Shown: positions 27,123 through 37,900, counted from the stretch's first letter. The stretch: 64,000 nt of DNA from Oscillatoriophycideae cyanobacterium NC_groundwater_1537_Pr4_S-0.65um_50_18 (GCA_016208305.1 JACQYI010000058.1:1-64000); one strand, 5' to 3'. Numbers and translations: made by a program. Notes: generated from the sequence alone by a model not told the origin.

Positions 27123-28616
27123 ATGATGGGCGATCTATTTTCCGCAATTGGCGGAACATCTGATGCTGTGCTTGATTTCATCGCGACTCAGCTCCTAGAC
27201 CCGATCGCAGTCTACAGCGAGGCTGGTGAAGTGGTTTATACTAGCCCAGCTTTTCTGAACGCTTTGCAGTTACTAGAAGGCTCCGATTTTTTTGCGGATT
27301 TTGCTGACAAAACTCCAGTCAACCTGGTGGAATTGTGGCAGCGGGCAATGGCAGGTGATCTGGCCGCATTTTATCTCCAGGCAAAAAATCTGCACTGTTC
27401 CCTACATTTCTCTCAAAAGCTCCAGTTGATGTTTGTTCGAGTTAAGCCACTCAGCGCTAAAGAAATCGGCGATCGCCAAGACCTTCCCTATGCTGGCATT
27501 GAGGCAAAGTGGGCAGCCTTTGCCCGCCATAGCCTTAACCTGTTTTTGGAGGCTGATGAAACCGGAAAAATTACCTACTCAACTCCGGCAATTGAACAAG
27601 TATTAGGTTACACCATTGAACAAGCGCTTAGCTTTCATCTGCTTGACTTAATTCATCCACAAGATGTCAACGCTTTTGATCTGATCTATCGTCTTTGGAT
27701 GAATGGAATTGAACCTGCAAAAAACGGCATTGAATGTCGCTGGAAAACCGCTGCTAATGATTGGGTTTACGTTTATGTTCAGCGACTCCGGGTAAATGTA
27801 GAATCGGGTAAACGTCATCTGATTTTGACGGCCTACAACATTACCGATCGCAAGCTTTTGGAAGCAGATTTGCAAGCCAGCGAACAAAAGTTTCGATCGC
27901 TTGTGCTCAATATGCCTGGAGCGGCTTTTCGCTGTGATGGTTCCTATACGATGGGCTACATCAGTGATGGAATTCAGCAGGTAACGGGCTATCCGGCGAG
28001 TGATTTTATTAATGATCGAGTGCGGTCATTCCTCAGTATTGTGCTGCCAGCAGATATTGATCTGATCGAAGCCTCTATTGAAGCGGCCATGCAGGATAAT
28101 CATGCCAATACCCTAGAGTATCGGATCATTCATGCTGATGGCAGTATCCGCTGGATGTCAGAACATCGACAGGGCGTGTTTCATAATGGCAATTTGCTCT
28201 GGTTTGATGGCATTTTGCTGGATATTAGCGATCGCAAACGAGCTGAAGCACAGCTTCGTCAGAGTATTGCTATTAATCATGCTGTGATTAGTGCAGTTCC
28301 GGGTCTGGTCATGCGATTGTCAAGCGACGGACAGATTTTGAGTATCTACTCAGACGAGTCAATGGATGCGATCGCGCCTTTTCAAGATATCCTTCAGGAT
28401 AAAATTGGACATCACTTGGCTGAACTGCTGCCTTACCCGTTGGGCGAACAATGTATGACTTATATTGAACGCGCATTGAAGATGGGGGAGATACAGGTTG
28501 AGTTCAGAGTGCCCAAGAGCGATCGGATGGGAGAAGCGCGAATTACGGTGATTGGAAAAAATGAGGTGTTGGCGATCGTGCGCGAGATCACAGCCCATCG
28601 TCGAGTTCGACGGTGA
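27123..28616 (+). CDS. Multi-PAS protein without an output domain (second paralogue)
   Basis: 497 residues, homologous to the preceding protein over most of its length. PAS/PAC units: about 15-115 (degenerate, Asp/Phe-rich), 130-250 (ending YNITDRKLLEADL), 255-380 (ending LLDISDRKRAEAQL) and a last partial unit, 385-497 (HAVISAVPGLVMRLSSDGQI). It too lacks kinase or other output domains. Two start ATGs are adjacent (27123, 27126). It follows its paralogue after a 179-bp gap with a palindrome. The final basic residues (TAHRRVRR) may be a natural end, since no kinase remnant is visible downstream. Confidence 0.84.
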   Translation: MMGDLFSAIGGTSDAVLDFIATQLLDPIAVYSEAGEVVYTSPAFLNALQLLEGSDFFADFADKTPVNLVELWQRAMAGDLAAFYLQAKNLHCSLHFSQKLQLMFVRVKPLSAKEIGDRQDLPYAGIEAKWAAFARHSLNLFLEADETGKITYSTPAIEQVLGYTIEQALSFHLLDLIHPQDVNAFDLIYRLWMNGIEPAKNGIECRWKTAANDWVYVYVQRLRVNVESGKRHLILTAYNITDRKLLEADLQASEQKFRSLVLNMPGAAFRCDGSYTMGYISDGIQQVTGYPASDFINDRVRSFLSIVLPADIDLIEASIEAAMQDNHANTLEYRIIHADGSIRWMSEHRQGVFHNGNLLWFDGILLDISDRKRAEAQLRQSIAINHAVISAVPGLVMRLSSDGQILSIYSDESMDAIAPFQDILQDKIGHHLAELLPYPLGEQCMTYIERALKMGEIQVEFRVPKSDRMGEARITVIGKNEVLAIVREITAHRRVRR

Positions 28617-28785
28617 GGATGGGCAAATTCTTGTCTGCTCATAACCTGCACCTCTAGAAAACTAACAGGCAAGCGATTGAATCTGTAAGACTTATGGCAG
28701 AATAAAGCCGTGTCAGGTTATTGGGTTGAGCCAACAAGGTTCTCCAGCCTGGAGGAAGTACCGACTACAAGGAGCGGATGTTCTG

Positions 28786-29580
28786 ATGCTATCTACAAAT
28801 TCTATTTCAAGAATTGCGCTAACCACCATTAACGGCGAACCCGCTGTGCCGCTTACCCAGATGCCCAAGAGCTGGCAGCGGATTGCAGAAGGCACTTGGA
28901 TGACCGAACCTCGCGTCTATACTGCAATGGCTCAGGTGTTTTTAGCCAAAAACCAGGGCGGTCATATTCTATTTCTAGAGCGTCCTGAGACTCAGCACCT
29001 CAAGTCGGCCTATTGCGAAGGCAACGGCAACCTCGCATGGGAAGCCGTGACTCACTATGGCGAGATGTTTCTGCCTGAACAGTATCCCGATTTGCATCAG
29101 ATCCGTCGCCAGCTCCAGGCACAGGAGTTTCAGCAAAGCAACCGCATGGCGCTGATTAACATCGTCAGCGATCTGTTTGAGGAGTTGGGCTACGATGTGC
29201 CTGCTACCTTCTACTGGACGTTTTTGCATCCTCTAGAGCGATCGGATTTGTTTGAAATTCGCTCTTTCCGCTTTAGTGAGCAAGATTTAGCGATCGCCCG
29301 CCAGTTTGATGCCATTTTGCATGGCGGCTATGTATCCATGCTGCGCCGACTCATCGACAGTATCTCTAGCCGTCATGGCTACTTTATGGAGCATGGCTGC
29401 GGCTGTGATAGCCATCTGGCTAAGCTTCAGCCTTCTGACTCTCAGTTTGACTATGCTATTCCAGCAGAGGCGCGTCGCAAAACGCTGCGGGCGTTCTTCT
29501 GGAGCATCATGGAGGAGTATATGTTGTTTGAACAGCGATCGGCTACTCGGCTGGTCTATGCAGATAACCTAACCCTGTAA
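28786..29580 (+). CDS. Uncharacterised soluble protein
   Basis: 264 residues from the ATG at 28786, with AAGGAG 11 bases upstream; a TTG at 28726 would add 20 residues. No signal or membrane segment. Visible features: VYTAMAQVFLAKNQGGHILFLE, a Cys pair in EHGCGCDSHLAKL, and a conserved-looking end (FFWSIMEEYMLFEQRSATRLVYADNL). I do not recognise the family. It has no near neighbour on the same strand downstream. Confidence 0.65.
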   Translation: MLSTNSISRIALTTINGEPAVPLTQMPKSWQRIAEGTWMTEPRVYTAMAQVFLAKNQGGHILFLERPETQHLKSAYCEGNGNLAWEAVTHYGEMFLPEQYPDLHQIRRQLQAQEFQQSNRMALINIVSDLFEELGYDVPATFYWTFLHPLERSDLFEIRSFRFSEQDLAIARQFDAILHGGYVSMLRRLIDSISSRHGYFMEHGCGCDSHLAKLQPSDSQFDYAIPAEARRKTLRAFFWSIMEEYMLFEQRSATRLVYADNLTL

Positions 29581-29677
29581 TAGCCCTGTACATAGTTCTT
29601 GTTGTACCTAGTTCTTGTTGCCTGAGAAAAGCTCACGCAACCAAAAAACCTTGCCCCTTAAGGACTATCGACAGCAT

Positions 29678-29723
29678 CAGTAGATCGCAAACGGGGCTTT
29701 GAGCGAACATTTGCGATCTACTG
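29678..29723. repeat. Perfect 14-bp stem with AGATCGCAAA ends
   Basis: CAGTAGATCGCAAA at 29678-29691 and its exact inverse at 29710-29723, loop 18 nt. The same AGATCGCAAA/TTTGCGATC ends bracket the composite elements at 43787-43878 and 50753-51000. Confidence 0.8.
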
Positions 29724-29936
29724 GGTATGCTCAGCGGGTAGAGAGAATTAAACTCCCATCATTAGCTTGGAAGAGCAGAAGAACGCCTCTAGATCGCTGA
29801 CCGATGTGCTGGGCAGGAAATTTGCTAATGTCTCAAGAACCCCCAGTAAAACCTATGTAGCTCCAAGCTGCTCTCGGAATGGCTTGATATGGCTGCCATC
29901 GTCAGGCTTCGGATATTTTATGGGGGCACACGCTAC

Positions 29937-29994
29937 AAAAAATTCCCCTCCTTACCTCTGTGGATACAGTCCTAGCAGAGGCAAGGAATTTTAT
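29937..29994 (-). terminator. Terminator of the gene at 30007-30510
   Basis: On the minus strand, AATTCCTTG-CCTCTG pairs with CAGAGG-TAAGG-AGG-GGAATT and ends in six T residues. It lies 12 bp after the stop codon. Confidence 0.8.
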
Positions 29995-30006
29995 TTCGGG
30001 ACTGTC

Positions 30007-30510
30007 TCAGCTTTTCTTACTAGCAGCCGATGCTTTAGTTCCCCCTGCTGTCTTGGTGGCACTAGATTCTTTGGATTCCTCTGCCTTCGATTCTTGTGGT
30101 TCAGATTTTTGTGGCTCAGATTCTTCGGACTCAGGTGCTTCTGGCTCAGGTTCAACAGAAGCTTCTGGTAGGCTGGGTGCAGCTCCATTATCGGATTGAC
30201 TGACGCTATCTTGGGCAGGGCTTCCCTTGGGTTGTGAACTCAGCAGCTGATTGACAATGGCTCTTGCAGGTTCTGCCTGCTGCACCGCTTCACTATAAGC
30301 AGCGTGGGCTTCTAGCAGCTTGCGGAGATTTTTAAGCCCGTTCCGCAGCACATTTTTTTGGTCATCATTCAAAACTTCAGGTTCAAAGAGGAGACCAATG
30401 ACTTCTAGAAGCGGCTCTGCTTCTGTTTGAGCGTCTTGCAGTTGAATCTTTGCTTTGAGTAAGTTCTCTAAGAATTTGATTGCAGCCGTGGCATCGTTGC
30501 TAACACTCAT
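30007..30510 (-). CDS. Small protein with helical N-terminus and acidic disordered tail
   Basis: 167 residues. Residues 1-95 are helical (AAIKFLENLLKAKIQLQDAQ; NVLRNGLKNLRKLLEAHAAY). Residues ~100-155 are Glu/Ser/Pro-rich (PEAPESEESEPQKSEPQESK) and the last ~15 are basic (TKTAGGTKASAASKKS). The polarity resembles a binding domain with a charged flexible tail. No known family recognised. It has its own terminator and stands alone. Confidence 0.65.
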   Translation of the reverse strand: MSVSNDATAAIKFLENLLKAKIQLQDAQTEAEPLLEVIGLLFEPEVLNDDQKNVLRNGLKNLRKLLEAHAAYSEAVQQAEPARAIVNQLLSSQPKGSPAQDSVSQSDNGAAPSLPEASVEPEPEAPESEESEPQKSEPQESKAEESKESSATKTAGGTKASAASKKS

Positions 30511-30717
30511 AAAAAAATCACTCTGGGTGTGAATAGATCATCTGATCTCCAGAATAACGGTGAAAATTAGAGTTTTAACAAGCGGCTTCTAAAAAATGCG
30601 TGACCCAGATTGCAGATCACACTGCTTTCTTGAAATTTTTTATGACTTTGCGGATTAGCTCCGCTCTAGAGCCGACTGGGTCTCCCTCAAATCAAAGGAG
30701 ACTCATCTCCTATTCAG

Positions 30718-30760
30718 ACAAAAGGTGAGTTTAGACCGAAAGCCAAACTCACCTTTTGTT
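30718..30760 (-). terminator. Terminator after the sigma-factor gene
   Basis: Perfect 15-base stem ACAAAAGGTGAGTTT / AAACTCACCTTTTGT with a 12-nt loop; T-rich 3' side on the minus strand. It lies 29 bp after the stop of the sigma-factor gene. Confidence 0.85.
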
Positions 30761-30788
30761 TACGGATACTGACCTGGATTGAACGAAG

Positions 30789-31646
30789 CTAAACCAAGAC
30801 GTTCGCGTGCTGCCTTAACTTCCGCATCGCCTTGACTTCTACCTGCCTGGCTCGTTCTCTAGAGAACCCAAAGACTTCTCCTACCTCAGCCAAACTGCGG
30901 CTCTTGCCATCATTCAATCCGTAGCGTAGAGCAATCAACTCACGCTCTTTGTCATTCAAACAAGTGAGATACTGCTGGCACTGATCCCGAGCGACGATCG
31001 CTTCCATTTCTCGCTGCTGCTGCTCGTCAGGAATCAGATCGCCCAGTCGAGTCTCCTGCTCTTGACCAATCAGAGCATCCAGAGACGCACACTGACGCTG
31101 CTGGCTTAGCAAACTACGCAACTCTTCGGGAGTCATGTCCATTGCGGCAGCCAACTCCTCAGGGCTAGGCTTGCGCCCCAATTTACCCACCAAGACTCGC
31201 GTCGTCGTTTTCATCTTGCTCAGCTTCTCTTGCACATGCACAGGCAGGCGAATAGTGCGAGCATCAGATTGCAAGGCTCGAGTCATGCCTTGACGAATCC
31301 ACCAGTAGGCATAGGTGGAGAATTTATAGCCCTTAGTTGGGTCAAACTTCTCTACCGCGCGTTCTAGCCCAATACTGCCTTCTTGAATCAAATCCAGGAG
31401 TTCTAGCCCCCGGTTCTGATATTTTTTGGCAACCGAGACAACAAGACGCAGGTTTGCCTGAATCATGCGGGTTTTTGATCGCTTACCCTGATGGATGATT
31501 GCCAGCTCTTGAGGGGTTGGGTTTTCTAACTGGAGCAGCGGCAGCATCGTTTGAACGGCTCTGGCAAGCTCCAGTTCTTCGGCAGCAGCAAGCAAAGGGG
31601 TTTTGCCGATAGATCGGAGGTAGGTTTGAATAGGATCAGCCGTCAT
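30789..31646 (-). CDS. RpoD-like group 2 sigma factor
   Basis: 285 residues. Region 1.2 is at the very start (DPIQTYLRSIGKTPLL); region 2 contains the core-binding and -10 recognition helix (LLDLIQEGSIGLERAVEKFD; KFSTYAYWWIRQGMTRAL); region 3 follows (RLPVHVQEKLSKM), and region 4.2 ends the protein (SLAEVGEVFGFSRERARQVE). Region 1.1 is absent and the N-terminus is short, as in the non-essential group 2 factors (SigB-E types) that respond to stress, nitrogen or light changes in cyanobacteria. Which one cannot be told. It is a single gene with a 550-bp upstream gap and its own terminator. Confidence 0.92.
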   Translation of the reverse strand: MTADPIQTYLRSIGKTPLLAAAEELELARAVQTMLPLLQLENPTPQELAIIHQGKRSKTRMIQANLRLVVSVAKKYQNRGLELLDLIQEGSIGLERAVEKFDPTKGYKFSTYAYWWIRQGMTRALQSDARTIRLPVHVQEKLSKMKTTTRVLVGKLGRKPSPEELAAAMDMTPEELRSLLSQQRQCASLDALIGQEQETRLGDLIPDEQQQREMEAIVARDQCQQYLTCLNDKERELIALRYGLNDGKSRSLAEVGEVFGFSRERARQVEVKAMRKLRQHANVLV

Positions 31647-32199
31647 AGATCGGAAAATAGGGTCTAAAAGATACCTTATAAAGTGGATAGCCGCATCTGA
31701 GCAGGGAAACTCTGAGAGGGCATTCTATTCTAGGACAAGTTGGGGACGGTTATCAGAGTTGTGACTTTGATAAATTCAATGTCCGCTATGTGCGGTTAAG
31801 GGGATCATTCCCCCCAAAGGCACGCTGCACGACACAGGACATGCAATCTAAGCAAATCTGTATTAACGATGAGTTAATCAGATGCAGATCTTGGCAAATA
31901 AAGCTTCAGCAAGGAGCCTTTGACACTCTCCTGAGTTGAGCGTTAGAGATAAAGAACCTGATGGCGATCGAGTCAGATGTTTAATGTTAGACGTTTAATA
32001 TAGCAGGCTCAGCCGAGTTGTGAAAATTAGACAAGTTGTGGGTGTGTCTAAAAAAGCGCTGTTTGCCGAAAATCCGATGGATAGGGCATTGTCTAGGCTA
32101 AAAAATCAGTACTCCTCAAGAGACAACGGCTTTTGTTGTGTCGGCAAAGCTAACACAACAGGAAATCATGACCTCAGAGGATTACCTCAAGCCCAGAGG
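31647..32199. other. Interval upstream of the sigma-factor gene
   Basis: No gene seen. An 8-base stem TGTTGTGT/ACACAACA (32134-32141, 32153-32160) lies 40 bp beyond the DedA stop and may end its transcript, though without a U-run. The sigma-factor promoter should lie near 31660-31750. Confidence 0.5.
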
Positions 32200-32862
32200 C
32201 TATTGAGAAACCGATGGCGTTTCGCTGACGGCCTCTTTGGGCGCAGCGGATCGCTTGTCCCGTGAGTCAATCCAAATGGCGCGACCCACCCAAGCGACCA
32301 CCCCCAGAAGCGCCAACACACCCAGTTGAGCTGTCCAGGCAATGAGCTGCTCCAAAGGCACGACTCTGCCAATGAAGTAAGACAGGCTGACCATCACAGA
32401 TGCCCAGATGGCTGCCCCTGCCAAGTTGCAGACAAAAAACTCTACATAAGGCATTCGGGCAATTCCGGCAAGCGGCCCAGCAAAAATACGCAGCAAAGCC
32501 ACAAATCGGCCTAGAAAGACCGCCTTTGCAGCATTCCGGCTAAACTCATCCCGCACGCCAATCAACTGCTCTTCGCGAATGCGGAATAGCCTACCTAAAC
32601 GCACTAGCAGCGCCCAGCCACCATTGCGCCCAATCCAATAGCCAATGTTATCGCCAATAACGGCTCCAGCGATCGCGCTTCCCAGAACTAGCCAGTAGTC
32701 TAGCTCGCCGCTACCTGCCAAAAAACCGCCCACCAGCGTGATTGTCTCACCGGGGATCGGCACACCTGTATTCTCTAACATGATCCCCAGAAACACCGAC
32801 CAATAGCCGTATTCTTGCGCGATCTGCTGAATGGTTTCTAGAGGAATCAAATCCAAAGACAT
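32200..32862 (-). CDS. DedA family membrane protein
   Basis: 220 residues. The N-terminal re-entrant region has the family signature ENTGVPIPGETITLVGGFLAGSG, followed by GDNIGYWIGRNGG and, in the second half, FLGRFVALLRIFAGPLAGIARM with the essential Arg pair and a Gly/Pro-rich turn. Four to five membrane segments. DedA proteins are linked to lipid flipping (undecaprenyl phosphate or phospholipid), membrane homeostasis and pH tolerance. The last ~25 residues (DSRDKRSAAPKEAVSETPSV) form a polar tail. Single gene. Confidence 0.92.
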   Translation of the reverse strand: MSLDLIPLETIQQIAQEYGYWSVFLGIMLENTGVPIPGETITLVGGFLAGSGELDYWLVLGSAIAGAVIGDNIGYWIGRNGGWALLVRLGRLFRIREEQLIGVRDEFSRNAAKAVFLGRFVALLRIFAGPLAGIARMPYVEFFVCNLAGAAIWASVMVSLSYFIGRVVPLEQLIAWTAQLGVLALLGVVAWVGRAIWIDSRDKRSAAPKEAVSETPSVSQ

Positions 32863-33020
32863 GAAGGCGACCCATACGAAGTTTTGTAAAACTCTCTCAT
32901 CTATATTGACGCACTTTGAGTAGGGGTGTCAAATAGCGATACGTTAGCTGTCCGCTACTTTTCACCCCTATTTTTTTGAAGCAGGCTTGCCTTCAGAAAA
33001 AACCAGAAGCGCCAAAAAAA

Positions 33021-34745
33021 TTAGCCAGACCAGCGATCGCGAAACCACTTCCAAACGCCAACAACGCGATCTTCAACCCATGTCATGCCGCGATCGAGCC
33101 AGTCGAGCAGTTGTTCGATCGGGTGTTTTTCGTAAGCTACCAGTCTGACTTCTGCTTCAATCCAAGAAGGCTTAGCCACCAGTTCGTTTTCCTCAGCCGA
33201 GGATGATTGAGACGAAATCTTTGTGCCAGGGGCTGAGACAATTTGGGTTTCTCCAAACTGTTCGGGAGGCTGAGGTGAAGCGGTCTGTAGGGGCTGGGGT
33301 GTGGAGTAACCTGACCGATCCCAGAATGTGATCGGCTGACGCACCTGAACTTGAGGTAGATCTTGGGGTATATCTTGAACTTGCGTTTGCTTTTGGAGAG
33401 ATCTAAGCGATCGCTGCATCCATTGAGCTGGACGGGGTGCTGGAGCTGAAGGCAGATGCTGAGGGGACAAGCTTTGAGATAGTGAATCCTGAGATGGCAA
33501 ATTCTGATGAGAATGGCTGTCTAGAAGACTCGTTGAAGGGTTAGTCCAAGCAGCAAGGGGCAATCGCCGTAACCCTCTGCTCCACTGTAACACCCGCTCA
33601 GCCAGGGTTGGGGGAGAAGGTAGAGGCTCTGAGGTGAGCGAGTGAGGCTTCCCATTTGCAGGAGCCGCCTTAAGCAGAGGATAAGAGGAGCCTTTAAAGT
33701 GAGAGGCTTCTGGAGCAGCAAAGGTCTGCCAGGTCTGACGCAACCACTGACCCAGGTTTTCAACCATTTGATCGCCTGTTGTCCAGGCAGCAGCCGATCG
33801 CAATGGCAGAGAAGCCTCCGGCAAAGAGCGGGAAACTGGAAGTGAGGGCAGCAGCTTGGACTCTTGAAACAAGTTGGTGGCAACCGCTACGGGGCTGGTT
33901 TGCATCCAGGCCATGAGCTGCCAAAAAGTGCGGATGGGGGGAAGTGCCAGAGTCCGATCTTTGGGCAAGGGCAGGAAGCGATCGACCCAGGGGTGAGCCT
34001 CGGTTAGATCACGCTGCTGTCGCCAATAGCTAGCCACATCGCCCGCTATTCGGCGTTGAAGGATCATCTGCTGCTCTGGACTCAAGACATCCAAAAGCTG
34101 GTTTTGGACATCGACCAGCACAAGTTTGTGGGAATCTAGCAAGGCCGCAATGCCCTGAATCTGAATTGCTTCCTGAACCTGCATCGTTTTAGAGAACTGC
34201 TCAAAGGCTTGCAGGCCAGATTTTTCTAAACTGCTAGGCAAACTCGCAATGAGTCTAATGGCTTTCTGAGAACCTTGAGACAAGGCTGATGATTCCCCCC
34301 CTGGGAGCAAAGAGGGCATCAGCGATGAGGCGATCGCCCCACCTACCACCACCCAGATACCTGGCGCACTGGGATCTTGGGGATCAAGCTGGAGCGCTAG
34401 TCGATCGGCGGGCAGCATGAGCTTTAAATCGCTGAGCGCTTGGAGCGATCGCTGAATTGGCGTATCGGCAAACAAAAAGGCCGCTGCTTCTGCCCCAGGC
34501 TGATCCACAGTTTGGACGACAGCCCGCAGTCTGGGAAAAACCTGCCGTGCCGTTTGCCGCAACTGCTTGCCGACCAGCCGGGTAGCTTGGAACCCCACGT
34601 AAAGTGGATACAGCAGGATTTGTGCGCCCCAGACTGTGGCCATCTTTGCCTGTCGCCAAGTCTGACTCACCTGATCCTGTAGCCGTATTGACTGACGCGT
34701 CAAAAAATTAAAAACGTTGCTGCGATAACGTCCCGAAGAAGCCAT
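33021..34745 (-). CDS. Large cyanobacterial protein with Gln/Ser/Pro-rich middle, unknown function
   Basis: 574 residues. Residues 1-300 look folded: basic start, a weakly hydrophobic MATVWGAQILLYPLYVGFQA (about 34-53), FPRLRAVVQTVDQPGAEAA, and LVLVDVQNQLLDVLSPEQQMIL. Residues ~380-520 are Ser/Gln/Pro-rich and low in complexity. A short conserved-looking C-terminal block, EQLLDWLDRGMTWVEDRVVGVWKWFRDRW, is rich in Trp and could bind a membrane surface or protein. It is divergent from the GH38 gene. I do not recognise the family. Confidence 0.68.
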   Translation of the reverse strand: MASSGRYRSNVFNFLTRQSIRLQDQVSQTWRQAKMATVWGAQILLYPLYVGFQATRLVGKQLRQTARQVFPRLRAVVQTVDQPGAEAAAFLFADTPIQRSLQALSDLKLMLPADRLALQLDPQDPSAPGIWVVVGGAIASSLMPSLLPGGESSALSQGSQKAIRLIASLPSSLEKSGLQAFEQFSKTMQVQEAIQIQGIAALLDSHKLVLVDVQNQLLDVLSPEQQMILQRRIAGDVASYWRQQRDLTEAHPWVDRFLPLPKDRTLALPPIRTFWQLMAWMQTSPVAVATNLFQESKLLPSLPVSRSLPEASLPLRSAAAWTTGDQMVENLGQWLRQTWQTFAAPEASHFKGSSYPLLKAAPANGKPHSLTSEPLPSPPTLAERVLQWSRGLRRLPLAAWTNPSTSLLDSHSHQNLPSQDSLSQSLSPQHLPSAPAPRPAQWMQRSLRSLQKQTQVQDIPQDLPQVQVRQPITFWDRSGYSTPQPLQTASPQPPEQFGETQIVSAPGTKISSQSSSAEENELVAKPSWIEAEVRLVAYEKHPIEQLLDWLDRGMTWVEDRVVGVWKWFRDRWSG

Positions 34746-34967
34746 GGGCGAGAAGCGTCGAAGCGCTTAAATAAAAGATTTCTTTCTAGGCTTGGTGCAA
34801 TGCCCTACAAAAACAGTAGGGTTTATGCAAGAGAAATTCTGTGCAGTGAAAGTTTGTACCGTGAAAGTTGGCGCAAGTACCCAGCAGTTTTTCTATACTG
34901 CTCTGATCTTAGCTGGAAACTTAGCTGGAAAACTAACTGCCCGTATGACTCGTTCGTGCTCTGTGCT

Positions 34968-37900
34968 ATGACTCGTGCTATGCCATCCTCACCCTCTGTA
35001 GAACCCATTGCTGATGCGATCGCCAAGCTGCGATCCCTGACTCAGCTCGACATCCAGCCTCGGTGGCGCTATCACTTGGGCGATTTGTCTATCAGCCAAG
35101 CAACAGCTAATTGGCAAGCTTGGGCAACTGTATCGCTCAACGCTAAAAATCATGTGTCTTGGGCAAAAGGGCGACAGGTGCTGTGGCTGAGTCAACGCAT
35201 TGTCGTACCCCATAATCTAGGGGGCTATCCCCTCCAGGGGCTGACATTGCGGCTGGCGCTGGTCTGGTGGGCGGAAGCAGCACAGATTTATGTCAATGGC
35301 CAGTTGGTGCAAGAAGGTGACTTATTTGACGCCACAATGCGCCTGTTGCTCAGCCCATCGGTGAGTCACAATGACGCTTTTGATGTAGCTATTCGGCTAG
35401 AGAGTCCAGGCCATGACAACGGCGCACTTGTGAAATCTCTTTGTGTCTATGAGTTTCCTGACTCGTCTGCTAATTTGCCCAATCCCCCTGAACCCGGATT
35501 TGTTGCTGATGAGCTGGCGGTTTTGCAGGCATTTCTCACTACTTTTGTCCCTGACTCACTAGCGACTCTAGCGCAGAGCGTCGGACAAATTCCCTGGTCG
35601 GTGTTGACAGTGTGCGATCGCCTCTCCTTCGATCACGCCCTTGCCCACCTCCGGCAGCAGCTTTTGCCCTGGGGGAATTTTATGAAGCAGCGCAAAATCC
35701 AGCTTTTGGGACATGCCCATCTGGATATGGCCTGGCTGTGGACGGTGAGCGAAACCTGGCAGGTGGCAGAAAGGACGTTTCGATCGGTTCTGAACCTGCA
35801 AAAGGATTTCCTGGAGCTGACCTACTGCCACACCACCCCGGCTCTGTATGAGTGGATGGAGAAAAATCGTCCCGACTTATTTGCGGCTATTAAGGCTCAG
35901 GTTGTCGCTGGACGCTGGGAAGTCTCGGTTGCGCCCCTGTGGATCGAGCCAGAGATGAATTTAATTAGTGGAGAATCGATCGCCCGTCAGCTGCTCTATG
36001 GTCAGCGCTATTTGCAAGAAACTTTTGGCCAACAAGGGACGATCGCCTGGCTGCCTGACACCTTTGGGTTTAACTGGCAATTGCCCCAATTTCTGAAGCA
36101 GGGGGGTGTAGAGTACTTCGTCACCCAAAAGCTGCGCTGGAATGACACCACAAAGTTTCCCCACGAAGCCCACTGGTGGCAGGCTCCCGATGGCACAAAA
36201 ATTTTTAGCTTGCAATCTGCCCCGATTGGCGAAGGCATTGACCCCTTAAAAATGGCGCAATATGCCTGCACCTGGGAAGCTAAAACTAAGACTCAGACTA
36301 GCCTTTGGCTGATGGGCGTAGGCGATCATGGCGGTGGCCCCACCCGCGATATGTTGCAGCTTGCTCGCCGCTGGGGGCGATCGCCCTTCTTTCCGCAGCT
36401 AGAGTTTACGACTGCCCACAAGTTTTTGGAGAGTCTGACGGGTTCAGAGGCAACAGGCTTGAATTCTGCAACCCCAAATCCTACAACCCCAAATCCTACA
36501 ACCCCAAATCCTGCAACCCCAAATCCTGCAAATCCCTCTGCTATCTCTCAGTCAGTCAACTCCTCCGCTGCTGGTTTTCCCACCTGGAACAATGAGCTTT
36601 ATTTAGAGCTACATCGGGGCTGCTATACCAACCATGCCGATCAAAAGCAGTACAATCGCCGCTGTGAAGATACCCTGTATGAAGCCGAGCTATTTGCCTC
36701 ATTACGGACGCTGATTACGGGCGCAGCTTATCCTCAAGCAGAGCTAGAAGCGGCCTGGAAGAAGGTGCTGTTTAACCAGTTTCACGACATTTTGCCAGGA
36801 ACCTCGATCGCTCCGGTGTTTGTCGATGCCAATCGCTCCTGGCAAGAAGCCTGGGATACGGGCTGGAATATTCGGCAGGCGGCAATGCAGGCGATCGCCG
36901 CTCAGATCAAGCTGCCCCAGCCGCCCCACCCGCAAGCCCAGATGATTACCGTATTTAATTCGCTGAACTGGAAGCGATCGGAAGTTGTAACCCTCTCTGT
37001 GCAGCAAAGCCAAGATCAGCAGGCTTGCTTTTGGCAAATCTGCGATTTAGCAGGGCAAGAAGTCTTGAGTCAGCCCCATTGCTGGCGTGAAGCAGGAGTC
37101 ACCCATTGCCAAATTTTCTTTCAGGCAGAAGATATTCCGGCGATCGGCTATCGCTGCTACTGGCTGATGCCGCGTCCTGTGGGCAATCCAGTTCCGGCGG
37201 TTCCGGCAAGCGGCTTTGTCCTGGAGAATGATGTGCTGCGCGCCACGATCGATCCTGCAACGGGCAACCTATCAGGCTTGCGCGACAAGCTGCATGGGCG
37301 TGATTTGCTCAGCCGAGCGGGAAATGAACTGCAAGCCTTTCGAGACAGCGGCCAATATTGGGATGCCTGGAATATTGATCCGAAATACGCGCAGTATCCC
37401 TTGCCGACTGCCCGCTTAGCGCAAATTTTCTACGAAGATCGAGGCGCAATCACAACCCGCATTCGGGTGATTCGCACATTGGGAAGCTCTACGTTCAATC
37501 AGGTTTATATCTTAGATAAAGACTCGGCTGTCCTCAAAATTCATACCCAGGTGGATTGGCAAGAACGCCATGTTGTCATCAAGGCTGCTTTTCCGCTAAA
37601 CATGGATGCCGCCTACGCCACTTATGAGATTCCCTGTGGGGCTATCCAGCGATCGACCCGTCCTCAAGACAGTGCCGAAAAGGCAAAATGGGAGGTTGCG
37701 GCATTGCGCTGGGCCGATCTCAGCGATACTGCCAGCCAAAATTCCTATGGGGTAAGCCTTCTTAGCGATTGCAAGCATGGCTACGACAGTCAGCCCCATC
37801 AAATCCGTCTAACGCTGCTGCGCGGCTCCGAATGGCCTGCCCCCAATGCCGATCGCGGTCAGCATCAGTTTACTTACGCTGTATACCCCCATGATCGCTC

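Larger units (their letters stand above)
29581..30006. other. Interval between convergent genes: hairpins only
   Basis: Contains a near tandem CATAGTTCTTGTTG / CCTAGTTCTTGTTG at 29591-29620, a perfect 14-base stem at 29678-29723, a region that loosely resembles a tRNA D-arm (29726-29742) but has no other tRNA parts, and a terminator at 29937-29994. No gene is supported; frames on the plus strand here are not protein-like. Confidence 0.55.

Noticed and set aside
29725-29800. tRNA-like stretch (GCTCAGCGGGTAGAG resembles a D-arm)
   Set aside because: No matching acceptor stem, anticodon loop or T-loop follows; it is likely chance.
29767-30171. Plus-strand frame of 134 codons (Ser/Phe/Arg-rich)
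   Set aside because: Antisense to the real minus-strand gene at 30007-30510 and low in complexity as a mirror of its acidic tail.
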